A stretch of 7,394 nt of DNA from NCBI GenBank assembly GCA_002417905.1, contig DIDB01000102.1:1-7394 (forward strand). Reading direction: 5' to 3'. Shown piece after piece: positions 6,348-7,394 of the stretch (positions are counted from its first letter, which is position 1; every line of letters starts with the position of its first letter). The notes below the pieces were generated by a model. The model was not told where the DNA came from and did not search any database. It saw only the letters and a list, made by a program, of their open reading frames with translations. The position numbers and the translations under genes were made by a program. This DNA is from Pseudomonadaceae bacterium UBA5811. Lineage in GTDB: Bacteria; Pseudomonadota; Gammaproteobacteria; Pseudomonadales; Pseudomonadaceae.

Positions 6348-6896
6348 ATGCCGACACCAGAAGAAGACCGCCGCCGATACTACCGTATAGCCGACCAGAT
6401 CGCACTGGAAATCCTGCCCTTTGGCGGTCAGCCCGAGGAAAGCGCCCCGCTGTTCAGCCTGCTGGTTGAACTGCAGCAGCTGGAGCTGGAAAGCCAGCCG
6501 CTGCTGCGCCAGATCAGCGACAGCAACCGGCCCCTGGCCAGCTACCTGACCCTGCAGAGCCGCCGCCTGGAGCTGCTGGGCCAGATGCTGGCCATGGCGC
6601 TTTTGCAAAACCCCGGACAACCCCGGCCCGTCACCCTGTCTGAAGGCGGTATCAGCTTCAGCAATCCGGAGCCACTCCCCGAGCAGGGCCTGTTCAACCT
6701 GAAAATCCTGCTGTTTCCGGAAACCCTGGCCCTGCTGCTGCCAGCCCGGGTCATCTACTGCGGGCCAGATGGCCAGGGCCAGTATGCCGTTGGCATGGAA
6801 TTCGAAACCCCGACCGATACCCAGCGCCAGTTACTGGCCCGGCATGTCCTCAAGTGCCAGGCCCGCCAGTTGCGCCAGACACCCGGGGAGCACTGA
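6348..6896 (+). CDS. PilZ-domain protein, probable c-di-GMP receptor
   Basis: This 182-residue cytoplasmic protein has no signal or membrane segment. PilZ domains bind c-di-GMP through RxxxR and a downstream (D/N)xSxxG. The first motif is present in DRRRYYRI (Arg9-x3-Arg13). The second appears as TLSEGGISF, with Thr96 where Asp or Asn is usual but Ser98 and Gly101 kept. About 80 residues separate the motifs instead of the usual 20-30. The extra part (about 31-85) is Leu/Gln/Glu-rich and looks helical. After it come strand-like stretches (LFNLKILLF, LLLPARVIY, QYAVGMEFE) as in the PilZ barrel. A tetrameric Xanthomonas PilZ protein with added heptad-repeat helices is a possible structural parallel. 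I chose ATG 6348, 8 nt after AGG, over ATG 6342, which is only 2 nt away. It diverges from lolC, as I recall for PA2989 of P. aeruginosa. Its partner is unknown. Confidence 0.82.
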   Translation: MPTPEEDRRRYYRIADQIALEILPFGGQPEESAPLFSLLVELQQLELESQPLLRQISDSNRPLASYLTLQSRRLELLGQMLAMALLQNPGQPRPVTLSEGGISFSNPEPLPEQGLFNLKILLFPETLALLLPARVIYCGPDGQGQYAVGMEFETPTDTQRQLLARHVLKCQARQLRQTPGEH

Positions 6897-6897
6897 G

Positions 6898-7200
6898 ATG
6901 ACCGGCCGCTGCGGATTCCTTCTGCTCTGGCTGCTGGCCGGCTGGAGCAGCGCCGGGTCGCTGGTGATTCCACTGGGCCAGCTGGGCCAGCCCGGAACCC
7001 CCATGCCCCGCTCCGGAGCGCACATGGACCAGGTTCTTGAGCAGTTTGGTCTGGCCAGCCGGACGTACCCGGCGGTCGGCCGGCCACCGATCATCCGCTG
7101 GGACTATCCCTACTTCTCGGTCTATTTTGAACATCAGCGGGTCATCTGCAGCGTGCAGCATCACGACAGCCCACCGATTACAGAAGGAATGCCCGATTGA
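6898..7200 (+). CDS. Small exported protein of unknown function, BamE-like motif
   Basis: I do not recognise a named family with confidence. The 100-residue product starts with a clear Sec signal (CGFLLLWLLAGWSSA, likely cut after Ala19), leaving a periplasmic protein of about 80 residues. There is no lipobox. The mature part reads GQPGTPMPRSG, then a short helix MDQVLEQFG (43-51), then PAVGRPPIIRWDYPYFSVYFEHQRVICSV (58-86). The order 'helix with VxxxFG, Trp-x-Tyr, strand VYFExxxV' is the pattern of BamE/SmpA-like domains, which often occur in envelope assembly proteins; this is inference from pattern only. The ATG at 6898 follows the PilZ stop by one base and has GGGGAG 7 nt upstream. The stop overlaps the next gene. 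The tidy ribosome binding site, signal peptide and packed context make it a real gene. Cys84 is the only cysteine after the signal. Confidence 0.75.
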   Translation: MTGRCGFLLLWLLAGWSSAGSLVIPLGQLGQPGTPMPRSGAHMDQVLEQFGLASRTYPAVGRPPIIRWDYPYFSVYFEHQRVICSVQHHDSPPITEGMPD

Positions 7201-7394
7201 CGCTGATTTACGGACATCGTGGAGCCCGTGGCGAGGCCCCGGAAAATACCCTGGCCAGCTTCCGCCAGTGCCTGCAGCAGGGGGTTCGCCGCTGTGAGCT
7301 GGACCTGCACCTGTCCCGGGATGGCGAACTGGTGGTAATCCATGATCCGACCCTGAAACGCACCACCGGCCAGCGCGGCCGGGTGGCCCAGTGG
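7197..7394 (+). CDS. Glycerophosphodiester phosphodiesterase, N-terminal part
   Basis: The first 66 residues of a GDPD-family enzyme are present; the rest lies beyond the window. These enzymes hydrolyse glycerophosphodiesters to sn-glycerol 3-phosphate and an alcohol. The signature is complete so far. It has GHRGARGEAPENT with His7 and Glu16-Asn17, metal-site CELDLHL with Glu34 and Asp36, and VVIHDPTLKRTT with the second catalytic His49. No signal peptide precedes the first strand, so a cytoplasmic UgpQ-like form is more likely than periplasmic GlpQ. The start is a TTG at 7197, overlapping the upstream stop in TTGA. The ribosome binding site AGAAGGA (7182-7188) sits 8 nt before it, and no ATG or GTG fits better. 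From memory, a phosphodiesterase also neighbours the PilZ gene in P. aeruginosa, which supports the gene order. Confidence 0.92.
   Translation, partial: MTLIYGHRGARGEAPENTLASFRQCLQQGVRRCELDLHLSRDGELVVIHDPTLKRTTGQRGRVAQW

Noticed and set aside
6282..6620. A 112-codon open frame on the minus strand overlapping the 5' part of the PilZ gene
   Set aside because: It is antisense to the PilZ coding sequence, is Gln-rich without domains, and has no ribosome binding site that I can see.
6769..7200. A longer 143-codon version of the small exported protein starting at 6769
   Set aside because: The first 43 codons overlap the PilZ gene out of frame and would bury the signal peptide. The ATG at 6898 has a good ribosome binding site and gives a proper N-terminal signal.

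Overview
This window is ordinary chromosomal DNA from a high-GC Gammaproteobacterium. The evidence is a lolC-lolD-lolE lipoprotein-sorting operon, a CptA-type lipooligosaccharide phosphoethanolamine transferase that looks very like the enterobacterial protein, an ETF-ubiquinone oxidoreductase, and a PilZ gene placed divergently from lolC. From memory, that last arrangement occurs in Pseudomonas and relatives. I cannot name the genus. I see no mobile element, tRNA, rRNA, CRISPR array or sign of recent insertion.

Layout. (1) Bases 2-472, plus strand: the C-terminal part of ETF-QO with its Fe-S cluster cysteines. (2) Bases 491-6252, minus strand: a five-gene run transcribed right to left as lolC, lolD, lolE, a glutathione S-transferase family gene, and cptA. 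lolC/lolD overlap by 8 nt, lolD/lolE by 1 nt (TGATG), lolE and the GST are 28 nt apart, and GST and cptA are 94 nt apart. cptA converges on ETF-QO with only 18 nt between the stop codons. (3) Bases 6253-6347: a short divergent control region. (4) Bases 6348-7394, plus strand: a tightly packed operon of a PilZ-domain protein, a 100-residue exported protein of unknown function, and the start of a glycerophosphodiester phosphodiesterase that begins with TTG and runs off the window.

How the genes relate. LolCDE extracts outer-membrane lipoproteins from the inner membrane and passes them to LolA. CptA decorates the inner core of LPS with phosphoethanolamine. The phosphodiesterase degrades glycerophosphodiesters derived from phospholipids. 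The PilZ protein is a candidate c-di-GMP receptor. Much of the window therefore concerns the cell envelope, although a shared pathway is inference only.

Nothing here is clearly an undescribed system. The points most worth a second look are: the conserved-looking BamE-like small exported protein; the PilZ domain with a long helical insert and an altered second motif; the two Lol permeases, which are mosaics of E. coli LolC and LolE features and share identical DNA blocks; and a hairpin that would mask the cptA ribosome binding site.
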